From an uncultured Shimia sp. (GTDB lineage: Bacteria; Pseudomonadota; Alphaproteobacteria; Rhodobacterales; Rhodobacteraceae): a DNA stretch of 64,000 nt. The notes beneath the pieces were generated by a model. The model was given only the letters and a program-made list of their open reading frames with translations, had not been told where the DNA came from and did no database searches. Shown here one piece after another: positions 54,606-63,531 of this stretch; the first letter of the stretch is position 1; every line of letters begins with the position of its first letter. Location: assembly GCF_947498095.1 (NCBI RefSeq), contig NZ_CANMJE010000003.1, forward strand, positions 372,001 to 436,000. The letters are read 5' to 3'. The position numbers and the translations under genes were made by a program.

Positions 54606-55385
54606 ATGATCCGCCATTTGGGCAGAGGGATGATCGGGGCTTTTGCTCTGTGCGCGGTCTTGGCTGGCCCCGTTTCTGCCCGCGCCGACACGATCACGGT
54701 CTTTGCCGCCGCGAGCCTGAAAACTGCGTTGGACCAGATTGCGGATCAATTCACCAAAGACACAGGGGACGACTTGCGTCTGTCTCTGGCGGGATCTTCG
54801 GTGCTTGCGCGTCAGATTCAGCTGGGCGCCCCGGCGGATGTGTTTATCTCGGCCAATCCGGGGTGGATGGATCTGCTGCAGGCCGAAGGGCTGCTCTACG
54901 ATGAGACACGGTTTGATATGATCGCTAACCAATTGGTGGTGATCGCGCCGGTGGACAACCCGACGCCCGTAGACCTCTCCAAACCCGGTGCAGTGGCAGA
55001 ACGCCTCACCGACGGCCCTTTGGCGATGGGGCTTGTCTCGGCTGTTCCGGCCGGAATTTATGGTAAAGAGGCCATGGAATCTTTGGGCCATTGGGCCGAG
55101 GTTGCTCCGAAAGTGGCCCAGACCGACAACGTGCGTGCCGCCTTGGCCTTGGTCTCGGCGGGCGAGGTGCCATTGGGGGTGGTCTATGCTTCTGATGTGC
55201 GCGCCGATCCGGATGTTGTCGTGGTTGCCGAGGTTCCCGATACGGCCCACAGCCCAATCCTTTATGCTGCGGCCGCCCTTCAAGGTGGCAATCGCGCCGT
55301 TGCATCAGAGTTTTTGGACTATTTGCGGCGGCCGAATAGCCAATCTATCCTAACCCGGCAGGGTTTCCTGCCGCTCGGAGAGTAG
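54606..55385 (+). CDS. modA: Molybdate-binding protein ModA
   Basis: This 259-residue periplasmic binding protein for molybdate has a Sec signal (GAFALCAVLAGPVSARA). Ligand-site blocks are VFAAASLKTALDQ and SLAGSSVLARQIQLGAPAD. I chose ATG 54606. The frame is open upstream to a TTG at 54546, but that would contain the operator. Confidence 0.93.
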   Translation: MIRHLGRGMIGAFALCAVLAGPVSARADTITVFAAASLKTALDQIADQFTKDTGDDLRLSLAGSSVLARQIQLGAPADVFISANPGWMDLLQAEGLLYDETRFDMIANQLVVIAPVDNPTPVDLSKPGAVAERLTDGPLAMGLVSAVPAGIYGKEAMESLGHWAEVAPKVAQTDNVRAALALVSAGEVPLGVVYASDVRADPDVVVVAEVPDTAHSPILYAAAALQGGNRAVASEFLDYLRRPNSQSILTRQGFLPLGE

Positions 55386-55388
55386 CTG

Positions 55389-56081
55389 ATGGATTGGCTT
55401 GGACCCGAAGAATGGCAAGCGGTGGCGCTCTCGCTCAAGGTGGCGCTTTGGGCGACGCTTGGTGGATTGCCGCTAGGCCTGTTCGTGGCCTATGCGCTCG
55501 CGCGCTGGACCTTTCCGGGCAAGCAATTGCTCAATGGGATCGTGCATTTGCCGCTGATCCTGCCTCCTGTCGTGACTGGATACTTGTTGCTGTTGACCTT
55601 TGGCACGCGCGGTCCGGTTGGCGGATTTCTTCAGGACTTGGGGCTTGTCTTTGCCTTTCGCTGGACTGGCGCGGCGCTGGCCGCAGGCGTGATGGCGTTT
55701 CCTTTGATGGTGCGCGCCATGCGTCTGTCTATTGAGGCGGTGGACCCCAAGCTGGAAGAGGCTGCCGCAACACTGGGCGCTTCGCGTCTTTGGGTGTTCG
55801 TGACCGTAACGTTGCCGATGATCCTGCCCGGTGTGATCGCGGGCGCGATCCTCGCCTTTGCGAAAGCCATGGGCGAGTTCGGAGCGACGATCACCTTTGT
55901 CTCGAACATCCCCGGCCAGACGCAGACGCTACCGTCGGCGATCTACGCCTTTCTGCAAGTGCCGGGCGGTGAAAACTCGGCCATGAAGCTGGTCTTGATC
56001 TCAGTCGCTGTAGCCATGTCTGCGCTGTTGCTGTCGGAACTGCTCGCGCGCCGGATCAGCAAGCGGATGGAGGGGGGCTGA
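55389..56081 (+). CDS. modB: Molybdate ABC permease ModB
   Basis: This 230-residue permease has five membrane helices and the EAA loop EEAAATLGASRLWVFVTVTL. It lies three bases after modA. Supplies molybdate for Moco enzymes such as the XdhB encoded in this window. Confidence 0.93.
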   Translation: MDWLGPEEWQAVALSLKVALWATLGGLPLGLFVAYALARWTFPGKQLLNGIVHLPLILPPVVTGYLLLLTFGTRGPVGGFLQDLGLVFAFRWTGAALAAGVMAFPLMVRAMRLSIEAVDPKLEEAAATLGASRLWVFVTVTLPMILPGVIAGAILAFAKAMGEFGATITFVSNIPGQTQTLPSAIYAFLQVPGGENSAMKLVLISVAVAMSALLLSELLARRISKRMEGG

Positions 56082-57160
56082 TGCTGTCTGTTGATGTCTC
56101 TCATCCGATGCAGGGTTTTGACCTGAACGTCGCCTTTGAGGCCCCTCCGGGGCTAACCGTGCTGTTTGGGCGTTCGGGGTCGGGAAAGACAACGGTGATC
56201 AATGCCGTGGCCGGGCTTTTGCGGGCCGAACGCGCGCGTGTTGCGGTCAATGGCCAAGTCCTGAGCGACACGGATCAAGCGCTCTGGCAACCCCCTCACA
56301 AGCGCCGCCTGGGTTACGTGTTCCAAGAGGGACGCCTGTTCCCGCACTTGTCGGTCAAACAGAACCTGCGATTTGGCCAGTGGTTCGCACCCAAGGACGC
56401 ACCGCAAGAAGATATGGCCCGCGTGGTTGAAATGCTGGGGATCGGGGATCTGCTATCCCGCCGACCGGCCAGCCTGTCGGGGGGAGAAAAACAGCGTGTT
56501 GCCATTGGCCGAGCGCTTCTGGCCAGTCCACGCCTGATCCTTGCCGACGAACCGTTGGCTGCTCTGGACGAGGCCCGCAAGGCCGAGATCCTGCCTTACT
56601 TTGAGCGGCTCCGGGACGAGACAGGTGTTCCCATCCTCTATGTCAGCCACTCACCGACAGAAGTGGCGCGATTGGCGACCACCCTTGTGGCTCTGGACGA
56701 AGGCAGGGTGGTTCAACAGGGGCCAGCCATCGAAGTGCTGGGTGACCCATTGTTCACCCCATCCGGCGTGCGCTCGGTTGGTGCTGTGATCGAAGCCCGC
56801 ATCGCGCAGCATCATGATGATAGCCTCAGCGAATTAGAGGCGGGTGGCATTCCGCTTTTTCTGCCGCATGTCGGTCTGGATCTAGGCACACCCTTGCGGG
56901 TTCGGATCGCAGCACAGGATGTGATGTTGTCCCTTGAAAAGCCCACCGGCATCTCGGCGCTCAACATCCTTGAAGGCCGCATCGATCAGGTGCGCAGCGG
57001 CGAAGGTCCGGTGGCTATCGTGTCGCTCGATACCTCTGCGGGCCGCGTGCTGGCCCGTGTCACCCGCCGATCGGTCGAGGCGATGGGGCTGGCCCCGGGC
57101 CTGAAGGTCTATGCCGTGGTTAAGACGGTCTCAATCGCGCCGCAGGACGTTGGAGGTTAG
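56081..57160 (+). CDS. modC: Molybdate ABC ATPase ModC
   Basis: This 359-residue ATPase has Walker A GRSGSGKTT, signature LSGGEKQR and Walker B LILADEPLAALD. A C-terminal TOBE domain (about 290-357) binds molybdate. The start shares one base with the modB stop. Followed by a strong terminator. Confidence 0.93.
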   Translation: MLSVDVSHPMQGFDLNVAFEAPPGLTVLFGRSGSGKTTVINAVAGLLRAERARVAVNGQVLSDTDQALWQPPHKRRLGYVFQEGRLFPHLSVKQNLRFGQWFAPKDAPQEDMARVVEMLGIGDLLSRRPASLSGGEKQRVAIGRALLASPRLILADEPLAALDEARKAEILPYFERLRDETGVPILYVSHSPTEVARLATTLVALDEGRVVQQGPAIEVLGDPLFTPSGVRSVGAVIEARIAQHHDDSLSELEAGGIPLFLPHVGLDLGTPLRVRIAAQDVMLSLEKPTGISALNILEGRIDQVRSGEGPVAIVSLDTSAGRVLARVTRRSVEAMGLAPGLKVYAVVKTVSIAPQDVGG

Positions 57161-57186
57161 ACTGGTGTTTTGCCAGTGGCTGACAA

Positions 57187-57214
57187 AAAAGGGCGCCGAA
57201 GAAGGCGCCCTTTT
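57187..57214. terminator. Terminator of mod operon
   Basis: AAAAGGGCGCC and GGCGCCCTTTT form an 11-bp stem with a 6-base loop. Flanking A and T runs let it work in both directions, so it may also end the minus-strand 12-haem operon. Confidence 0.85.
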
Positions 57215-57234
57215 CTATGCTTTGTTTCCGTGGT

Positions 57235-57612
57235 TTAGTTGCAAGGGAACTCATCTTTCAGGGTTCCCAAGACGGCCTCATCCGCAGGCATCGCTCTGCG
57301 GGCGGAATAGTCTTTGTACACCCAGCGGATGAAGGCCCAGCGAACTTCGTCCGCCGTGTTCACCTCGGGGGCGCAGATGCCCATTGTTGCTTTCGCGTCG
57401 ACTGCTTTTAGGGCCCCGACAAAGCCGAGCATGTATTGCTCACACTCCAGTTCGGGAACCTCGCCGTTGCGGGCGTCACTGTCGGCTTCCTGGCAGGGTG
57501 CCATGAGTTCGCCAGCCAGATAAGGCGTGCCGCCGTGGCCATCGGCAAACGCCGGGGCTGCCGCGATTGCGCCTGCGAGGGCCAATGGTGCGATAGTTAG
57601 AAAAGCGCGCAT
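57235..57612 (-). CDS. Small secreted Rap1a/Tai-like protein
   Basis: This 125-residue protein has a clear Sec signal (LALAGAIAAAPAFA). The mature part has four cysteines (PCQE, LECEQY, GICAPE, EFPC) and the helix stretch YMLGFVGA, which resembles the Rap1a/Tai fold. Rap1a is a type VI immunity family, but no secretion genes are present here, so a structural or chaperone role toward the neighbouring cytochrome is as likely. I start at the ATG read from 57612. The longer frame to 57735 overlaps the cytochrome gene. Confidence 0.72.
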   Translation of the reverse strand: MRAFLTIAPLALAGAIAAAPAFADGHGGTPYLAGELMAPCQEADSDARNGEVPELECEQYMLGFVGALKAVDAKATMGICAPEVNTADEVRWAFIRWVYKDYSARRAMPADEAVLGTLKDEFPCN

Positions 57613-57641
57613 ATGTGTGTGCTCCTCGTTGAATTGGTGGG

Positions 57642-57667
57642 GTCCGGCGACCGATTGGCCGCCGGAC
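57642..57667. promoter_or_regulatory. Hairpin between 12-haem and Rap1a-like genes
   Basis: GTCCGGCG and CGCCGGAC form an 8-bp stem around a 10-base loop. No T-run follows on the minus strand, so it probably affects mRNA stability and does not end transcription. Confidence 0.45.
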
Positions 57668-57679
57668 TGTGGCTTTGGC

Positions 57680-60019
57680 TTACTCGCCTGCAAGCGAGTG
57701 GATGGCCTTGTCCATGACTTCCTTGTGCTGCTCATTGGTCAGGAACGCCGGAGTGTTCACTTTGTTCCAAAGAGTTTCATCAGTCATGTTCTGGTGACAT
57801 CCCATACACAGGCCAGTGCGTTCCATCTTCTCGCGCATGTCCTGCGGGAGAGGACCGGTCAGATCCCAGTGGGAGCCGACGGTGACCAGCTGCTCGCCGT
57901 CTTCGGTGACGATGCGGCTAAGGTCGTGGTCCAAGGTCGGAACAGGCTGCGACTGATACTGATACTGGTCAGGCAGGATGGTGCCGTCCGCAGCTTTCAG
58001 ATCGATCACAAAGCCTTTGTCGTAGCCTTGCAGGAAGCGACCGCCAGAGATGCCGTAGCCCAATGCTTTCGGGTTGTTATGGCAGCTCTCGCAGGTGCGG
58101 GCTTCGCGGCCAGCAGTGTGCGGTTGCACGGCTGCATGGTCGAGGCCCTTGGTGCCGCCTGCGTCCGGTGTCATCCAGGTCTCGTTGTGGACGATGGTAT
58201 TGCCGTCCTTATCGATTACCGTGGTGATAACCTGACAGCCTGGCATCAGCGGGCTGACGCGGCCTTCACCGTTGATCCCGAGGGTCGGCTCTTCCCAACG
58301 CAGGTAAGAGCGTGTCTCGGACACTTTACCGGCAGAGGTCAGACCATTGGTGCCAAGCGGGGCATCACCTGTGAGACCATTGTCCTCGCGGGCATTGGCG
58401 TTGGTGATCCAGTCGACATCGGTTTTGCCTTCGGAATAGTCCACGGTGATGTGGCAGCCATAGCACTGCGGTGCCCAGTCAGCGTGACAGGCATAGCATT
58501 CCATGCTTTCCATGTGCTGGCCAACTGATTGCATCGCAACCTGTGCATCAGGCGATTTCCACGTGCCGTTGTCGGCGATGGTTTTCAGAACCGGGATTTC
58601 AAAGTCCAGACCCGAAGCCGAGTGCAGGATGACCTTGTCGCCATCTTTCACAACGTTACCCAGCGGGTTGCCGCGTGCCGACAAGAGGAAGCCATCGCGG
58701 GCCTCATAGTCGGTGGCAAACATCACGGTTTCATCCTGAGCGTCTTCGCTCAAACCCCGCGCTGGCCAGTCAGACGTATCGGCCTGGAATTCCTCACCAT
58801 ACCCCAGCGGAAGATCCCAAGGTGCTGCCGAAACAGTCCCGTGACAGTCTTCACACTCGATTTCCACCTGTGCAAGCGTGGTGCCCGGCAAGTTGCCGTC
58901 GCCGTGCATGTCGATGGTGGTGTGGCAGTCCTGACAGAGCAATCCACCTTCGGGGTTGCCCGGACGCGATTCCGTCGCGTGGTGCAGGTCTTCCTTGATG
59001 TACAGGTACTTTTTGGTGTGCAGCTTAGGTTGCTTGCCACCTGTTGGGCTGTACGGAGAGCCATAGGGGAATTCCATGATACCCTGATAGCTGACGCCAA
59101 TCCGCTTGCCGCGGTTGTGGCAGCTCACGCAGGATTCAGTCGGGATACCGGACCATTCCTTGTCACCATGCACAACTTTCGACTTGCGTGTCGCCTGCAT
59201 CTGGTGAGTCAACAGCTTGCCGGGTTGCTCTTTTGAGATTGTGGGGTCGCCACCTTCATAAAGACCTTCGTTCGAGTAGGGCACGTGACAGGACGAACAG
59301 CCTGCACCGCGATAATCACCGCGTTTCTCACGACCATTTACACCAACATGACAGCGCTGACATTGCTGACGCGAATAGGTAATACCGGCCAGGTTCGGGT
59401 GTTCTGAGATGGCGTCGACATCAACTTCCGGTACTTGCTCCATCGAGTCGACCAACTGGTCGGGATGGGCCGCGGCATAAGCCACCATGTACTCTTTATA
59501 GGCGTCGGTCCCGATCTGAGGCTCAAAGCCATCTTCGTCGACCAGATCGTAGTTGCCGTAAACGGACCGGCGCGTGTCGATCACACCCCAGCTCCAAAGG
59601 TTGCCCTGCAGTTTACCGGCTTCGGTGTTCATCAGCGACAGTTTCAGACGTTCCGCATAACCATCGTGACATTGGCCACAGGACTTGTCGGCAATCCACA
59701 CCGCACCCGGATCCGGATAGAAGGTGTGTGGGCCGTCGGCTTCGGCCAGATCAGCGACCGTGCCTGAGTGGGCTTCTTCTGCGGTGAGACCCGTAGGGGT
59801 ACCACCGTGGCAGATCACGCAGCCAGCGGGATCGCCGTAATCAGGCCCGAGGGCCTCAATCTGTTCCATCATGATGCCGCCGGTGAATTTTTCAATTCCC
59901 TCGTGGCAGCTAAGGCAGCCTTTTTCGTTGGCTACCGCCTCATCGACCGTCTCTGGAACACCTTCGGCATAAGCTGCCGTTCCAAAGAGAATCGAGAGCA
60001 AGAAAACGAGTTTTCTCAA
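57680..60019 (-). CDS. Secreted 12-haem cytochrome c of unknown function
   Basis: This 779-residue protein has a Sec signal (LVFLLSILFGTAAYA) and twelve CXXCH sites: CLSCH (35), CVICH (67), CGQCH (114), then CQRCH, CSSCH, CVSCH, CQDCH, CEDCH, CYACH, CYGCH, CESCH and CMGCH near the C-terminus. No CXXCK or other special catalytic haem site is visible. No membrane helix follows the signal, so it should be soluble in the periplasm or bound to a partner. I could not match it to NrfA, octahaem tetrathionate reductase, hydroxylamine oxidoreductase or MtrC. Neighbours (Rap1a-like protein, Crp/Fnr regulator, ccmFHI) suggest an anaerobic respiratory role. Confidence 0.88.
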   Translation of the reverse strand: MRKLVFLLSILFGTAAYAEGVPETVDEAVANEKGCLSCHEGIEKFTGGIMMEQIEALGPDYGDPAGCVICHGGTPTGLTAEEAHSGTVADLAEADGPHTFYPDPGAVWIADKSCGQCHDGYAERLKLSLMNTEAGKLQGNLWSWGVIDTRRSVYGNYDLVDEDGFEPQIGTDAYKEYMVAYAAAHPDQLVDSMEQVPEVDVDAISEHPNLAGITYSRQQCQRCHVGVNGREKRGDYRGAGCSSCHVPYSNEGLYEGGDPTISKEQPGKLLTHQMQATRKSKVVHGDKEWSGIPTESCVSCHNRGKRIGVSYQGIMEFPYGSPYSPTGGKQPKLHTKKYLYIKEDLHHATESRPGNPEGGLLCQDCHTTIDMHGDGNLPGTTLAQVEIECEDCHGTVSAAPWDLPLGYGEEFQADTSDWPARGLSEDAQDETVMFATDYEARDGFLLSARGNPLGNVVKDGDKVILHSASGLDFEIPVLKTIADNGTWKSPDAQVAMQSVGQHMESMECYACHADWAPQCYGCHITVDYSEGKTDVDWITNANAREDNGLTGDAPLGTNGLTSAGKVSETRSYLRWEEPTLGINGEGRVSPLMPGCQVITTVIDKDGNTIVHNETWMTPDAGGTKGLDHAAVQPHTAGREARTCESCHNNPKALGYGISGGRFLQGYDKGFVIDLKAADGTILPDQYQYQSQPVPTLDHDLSRIVTEDGEQLVTVGSHWDLTGPLPQDMREKMERTGLCMGCHQNMTDETLWNKVNTPAFLTNEQHKEVMDKAIHSLAGE

Positions 60020-60084
60020 GGCTTAGCTCCCTTCCAATTAGAGTTATCCTCGCGAGAAGGGTAGCGACGGGGGCAGAGTCGTTC

Positions 60085-60100
60085 CCTGATAATTATCAGG
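60085..60100. promoter_or_regulatory. Perfect 16-bp palindrome in divergent promoter region
   Basis: CCTGATAATTATCAGG is an exact palindrome about 66 bases upstream of the 12-haem gene and 198 bases upstream of the Crp/Fnr gene. It differs from the NNR boxes and may bind another regulator. The rest of the 278-base region shows only a weak FNR half-site (60187-60200). Confidence 0.5.
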
Positions 60101-60297
60101 AAAACGTGATTTGGCCTTTTTGATTTGCGGTCGGAATTATTGTTTCCCGTGTCTCAGAAACTCGTGAACATATTCCAAACCTGGATTTGATCTGGCTCAT
60201 TTGATGACCCTAAAATACCCTTTATAATCAGCGACAACACTAGAAATGAATCCTTGGGACGCACTGCGCGGCATCGCCGCCGCAGAGGGGTGAAGCT

Positions 60298-61080
60298 ATG
60301 TATGACGCAAACACGAGGCCAAGTTCGGCCTCGGCTTGCCCCTTGCGGGCAAACCTATGCAAGAACCCTGTTTGTGGCAGTGTTCCTGAGATTGCCAAAC
60401 GGTCTAACCAAGACATGATTGCGCTCAAACGCGGTGAGCGACTGACCGTGCGAGACGGGGCGTGTCAAAGGATTTGGGTGGTCATCTCCGGCGTTGCGGC
60501 CACATGCGCGGGGATGGAGGATGGTCGCCGCCAGATCATCGGCCTTGAAACGCCCGGCCATGTGGTCTGCGGGCTGGCATCCGTAACAAATTCCGAAAAC
60601 TGGCTTGAGGCGCTGAGCGACTGCAACATCTGCGAGTTAAGCCTCGAAGGGGTAACCGGACCGCTTGATGACTACCCCGAACTGGTCTCCAGTCTGTTTT
60701 GGCTGATCCACGGTCGACTGCAGGCCGGAGCTTCGCAGATGGTGATGTTGGGGCGCCTCGATTCCGTTGAAAGGGTGACCCTGTTCCTTTTGGAAATGGC
60801 CATGCGCATTGGGACAGCCGCAGTTGGCGGCGTACGGGTCGACCTGCCCATGACCCGCGAAGATGTGGCCGACTACCTTGGCCTCAACACCGAAACCGTG
60901 AGCCGTCTCTTTACCAAGTTGAAAAAACGCGGCCTCGTGAGTTTTCCCAACCGAAGCACCTTTGTCGTGCCGGAAATCGAGGCACTGGAACGGCGTTTGC
61001 CGGTGCAATACGCCCAGCCCCAATACACGCTGCCCCCTCAGGTGGTTGCGGCAGCCCAGGAGCATTACAATGTACGCTGA
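60298..61080 (+). CDS. Cysteine-rich Crp/Fnr-family regulator
   Basis: This 260-residue protein has a Crp-like sensor domain and a FixK/Fnr-type HTH (MTREDVADYLGLNTETVSRL). The N-terminus has cysteines at 14, 21 and 26 in CPLRANLCKNPVCG, with further cysteines in the sensor domain (such as SDCNICEL). In Fnr the cluster is C-x2-C-x5-C plus one more, so this spacing (x6, x4) is unusual. It may bind an FeS cluster or a thiol signal (inference). GAGGGG precedes the ATG. Its 3' end overlaps ccmF by 11 bases. Confidence 0.85.
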   Translation: MYDANTRPSSASACPLRANLCKNPVCGSVPEIAKRSNQDMIALKRGERLTVRDGACQRIWVVISGVAATCAGMEDGRRQIIGLETPGHVVCGLASVTNSENWLEALSDCNICELSLEGVTGPLDDYPELVSSLFWLIHGRLQAGASQMVMLGRLDSVERVTLFLLEMAMRIGTAAVGGVRVDLPMTREDVADYLGLNTETVSRLFTKLKKRGLVSFPNRSTFVVPEIEALERRLPVQYAQPQYTLPPQVVAAAQEHYNVR

Positions 61081-63049
61081 GATTGGGCACTTCGCCCTTA
61101 TTCTGGCGCTCGTCGCCGCCGTTTTGCAATCTGTCATCCCGATCTGGGGTGTGCGCGCCGAAAATGCCGCCGCCATGCGCTTTGCCGATAATGCCGCACA
61201 GATTCAGTTCCTTGGGGTGGCTGTCGCCTTTGCCATGCTGACGCGCGCCTATGTGGTGTCGGACTTCAGCCTTGTGAACGTGGCGATGAACAGTCACTCG
61301 GCGAAACCGATGCTCTACAAAGTCACCGGCGTCTGGGCCAATCACGAAGGCTCTATGCTGCTCTGGGTGCTGATCCTGACGCTCTTTGGCGTGTTGATCT
61401 CGATCTTTGGCCGCTCGGTGCCGGTGACGATGCGATCTGTGGTTCTGGCCGTACAGGCGATGATCGGCGTCGCCTTTCTTCTATTTATCCTGTTGACTTC
61501 TAACCCCTTTGACAGGCTGCCCAATCCACCGCTGGACGGGCAAGGCATGAACCCCTTGCTGCAAGACATCGGCGTCGCGTTGCACCCACCACTTTTGTAC
61601 TTGGGCTATGTCGGTTTCTCGACGGCCTTTTCCTTTGCGGTTGCGGCGCTGGTCCGGGGTCAGGTCGACCCAAGCTGGGCGCGCTGGATGCGTCCCTGGG
61701 TGCTTTTGGCTTGGGCGGGCCTGACGGCAGGGATCGCTCTAGGGTCCTGGTGGGCTTATTACGAACTTGGCTGGGGCGGGTTCTGGTTCTGGGATCCGGT
61801 CGAGAACGCCTCGTTCATGCCGTGGCTCTTGGGGACGGCGCTGTTGCACTCGGCCATCGTGGTTGAGAAACGCGCCTCACTTCTGGCCTGGACCATTCTC
61901 TTGGCCATTCTGACCTTTGCGCTCTCGCTTATTGGAACTTTCCTTGTGCGCTCGGGCATCCTGTCGTCCGTGCACGCCTTTGCCAATGATCCCGAGCGCG
62001 GCGTCTTTATCCTCTTGATCCTGTGCATCGCCATCGGTGGCGCGCTTACGCTCTTTGCCGCGCGCACCAACAAACTGACCGAGGGCGGGTATTTCGCAAT
62101 GGTCAGCCGCGAAGGTGGGCTGTTGTTGAACAACGTCCTCTTGTCTGCAGCCACAGCCATTGTCTTTGTTGGCACGCTTTACCCTTTGGCGCTGGAATTG
62201 GTGACTGGTGACAAAATCACGGTCGGCGCGCCCTACTTTAATCAGGCCTTCCTGCCTGTCTTTGGCTTTGCCATGATGTTTGCGGCCATTGGCCCGTTCC
62301 TGTCGTGGAAACGCGCCAACAAGACCCGGGCGGCGCGGCTCACGACGCTGGCTGCGGTCACAACCGCGACCCTTGGCGTTGTCATCATCGCCATATTTGG
62401 CGTGCCAGACGTGGTCAGCCTATTCGGCATCGCTGTTGCCCTGTTCCTTGCTGTTGCGACGCTGATTGACCTTGGTCAGCGTATCGGCATCGGAAAATCG
62501 CCCTTTGCCACGTCGCTGCGCCGCATGGTCGGTCTGCCGCGGTCTGCTTGGGGGCTGTATCTGGGACACCTCGGTCTTGCCATCGCCGCGGCAGGAGTTG
62601 TGGCCGCAGGTCTTTGGAAAGTCGAAGAAATTCAGGTCACCCAGATCGGAACTCCGGTGTCTGTCGGAGCCTATGAATTCACGTTGACAGGTGTTGAGAG
62701 TGCCAAGGGCCCCAACTATCAGTCTTCGCTTGCCACGGTCACGGTCACGCGTGGTGGTGACTTTGTCACCAACCTGCACCCCGAGCGCCGCTGGTATCCA
62801 GTTGAGAAAAAACCGACCACCGAGGCGGGCATCGTCACCGTCTGGCATGGCGACTACTACGCCGTGCTCGGCGACCCTGCCGCGGCAGGCGGCTTCGTGA
62901 CCCGCTATTACTACAATCCGGGCGTGCCGTGGATGTGGCTTGGCGCTGTCATTATGACCCTTGCCGGTTTGATATCTCTGGCAGATCGCCGCCTGCGCGT
63001 GGGCGTGCCTTCGGCACAGCGCCGCTTGGCAGCGCAACCGGCGGAATGA
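61070..63049 (+). CDS. ccmF: CcmF, haem lyase for cytochrome c maturation
   Basis: This 659-residue membrane protein with about 15 helices has the haem-handling WWD motif (WGGFWFWDPVENASFMPWL) and external histidines. CcmF with CcmH and CcmI attaches haem to CXXCH motifs. I chose ATG 61070 with AGGAG 8 bases upstream. The frame is open back to 60962 inside the regulator gene. ccmE, which often precedes ccmF, is absent here. Confidence 0.94.
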   Translation: MYAEIGHFALILALVAAVLQSVIPIWGVRAENAAAMRFADNAAQIQFLGVAVAFAMLTRAYVVSDFSLVNVAMNSHSAKPMLYKVTGVWANHEGSMLLWVLILTLFGVLISIFGRSVPVTMRSVVLAVQAMIGVAFLLFILLTSNPFDRLPNPPLDGQGMNPLLQDIGVALHPPLLYLGYVGFSTAFSFAVAALVRGQVDPSWARWMRPWVLLAWAGLTAGIALGSWWAYYELGWGGFWFWDPVENASFMPWLLGTALLHSAIVVEKRASLLAWTILLAILTFALSLIGTFLVRSGILSSVHAFANDPERGVFILLILCIAIGGALTLFAARTNKLTEGGYFAMVSREGGLLLNNVLLSAATAIVFVGTLYPLALELVTGDKITVGAPYFNQAFLPVFGFAMMFAAIGPFLSWKRANKTRAARLTTLAAVTTATLGVVIIAIFGVPDVVSLFGIAVALFLAVATLIDLGQRIGIGKSPFATSLRRMVGLPRSAWGLYLGHLGLAIAAAGVVAAGLWKVEEIQVTQIGTPVSVGAYEFTLTGVESAKGPNYQSSLATVTVTRGGDFVTNLHPERRWYPVEKKPTTEAGIVTVWHGDYYAVLGDPAAAGGFVTRYYYNPGVPWMWLGAVIMTLAGLISLADRRLRVGVPSAQRRLAAQPAE

Positions 63050-63060
63050 GGAGCGAACCG

Positions 63061-63531
63061 ATGTTGAAGTTTCTTTGCTCAGCCCTTGTCGCCCTGACCC
63101 TCGCCACACCGGCGTTTTCGATCAATCCCGGCGAGATGTTCGAAGACCCCGCCCAAGAGGCCCGCGCGCGCGAGATTGGTCGCCAACTTCGGTGTATGGT
63201 CTGTCAGAACCAATCGATCTTTGACTCTAACGCAGGCCTCGCCAACGACCTGCGCGTCTTGGTGCGCGAGCGGATGCTCGAGGGTGATACGGACGACGAA
63301 GTGCTTTCCTATGTGGCCGACCGCTATGGCGACTACGTGTTGCTGGAACCTACCAAGTCCGCCAAAAACGCGATCCTGTGGCTGACCCCGGCTGGTGCTC
63401 TCATTTTTGGACTACTGGGCTTTGCCCTCTACATTCGGCAGCGCAAAGAGCCTCAGGCCGTTGAGGCTCTGACGGACGCGGATCGGGCCGCTGCCAAGCA
63501 CCTTCTCAAACAAAGGGATTCTAAGCCATGA
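63061..63531 (+). CDS. ccmH: CcmH, apocytochrome c thiol reductase
   Basis: This 156-residue periplasmic protein has a signal peptide (ALVALTLATPAFS) and the redox motif CMVC at Cys45 and Cys48 (LRCMVCQNQSI). A C-terminal membrane helix lies at about 100-122. It reduces apocytochrome thiols before haem attachment. GAGGAGC precedes the ATG, 11 bases after ccmF. Confidence 0.94.
   Translation: MLKFLCSALVALTLATPAFSINPGEMFEDPAQEARAREIGRQLRCMVCQNQSIFDSNAGLANDLRVLVRERMLEGDTDDEVLSYVADRYGDYVLLEPTKSAKNAILWLTPAGALIFGLLGFALYIRQRKEPQAVEALTDADRAAAKHLLKQRDSKP

Noticed and set aside
60187-60200. TTGATCTGGCTCAT as an FNR box for the Cys-rich regulator
   Set aside because: Only the left half fits the TTGAT-N4-ATCAA consensus, so it is too weak to list.
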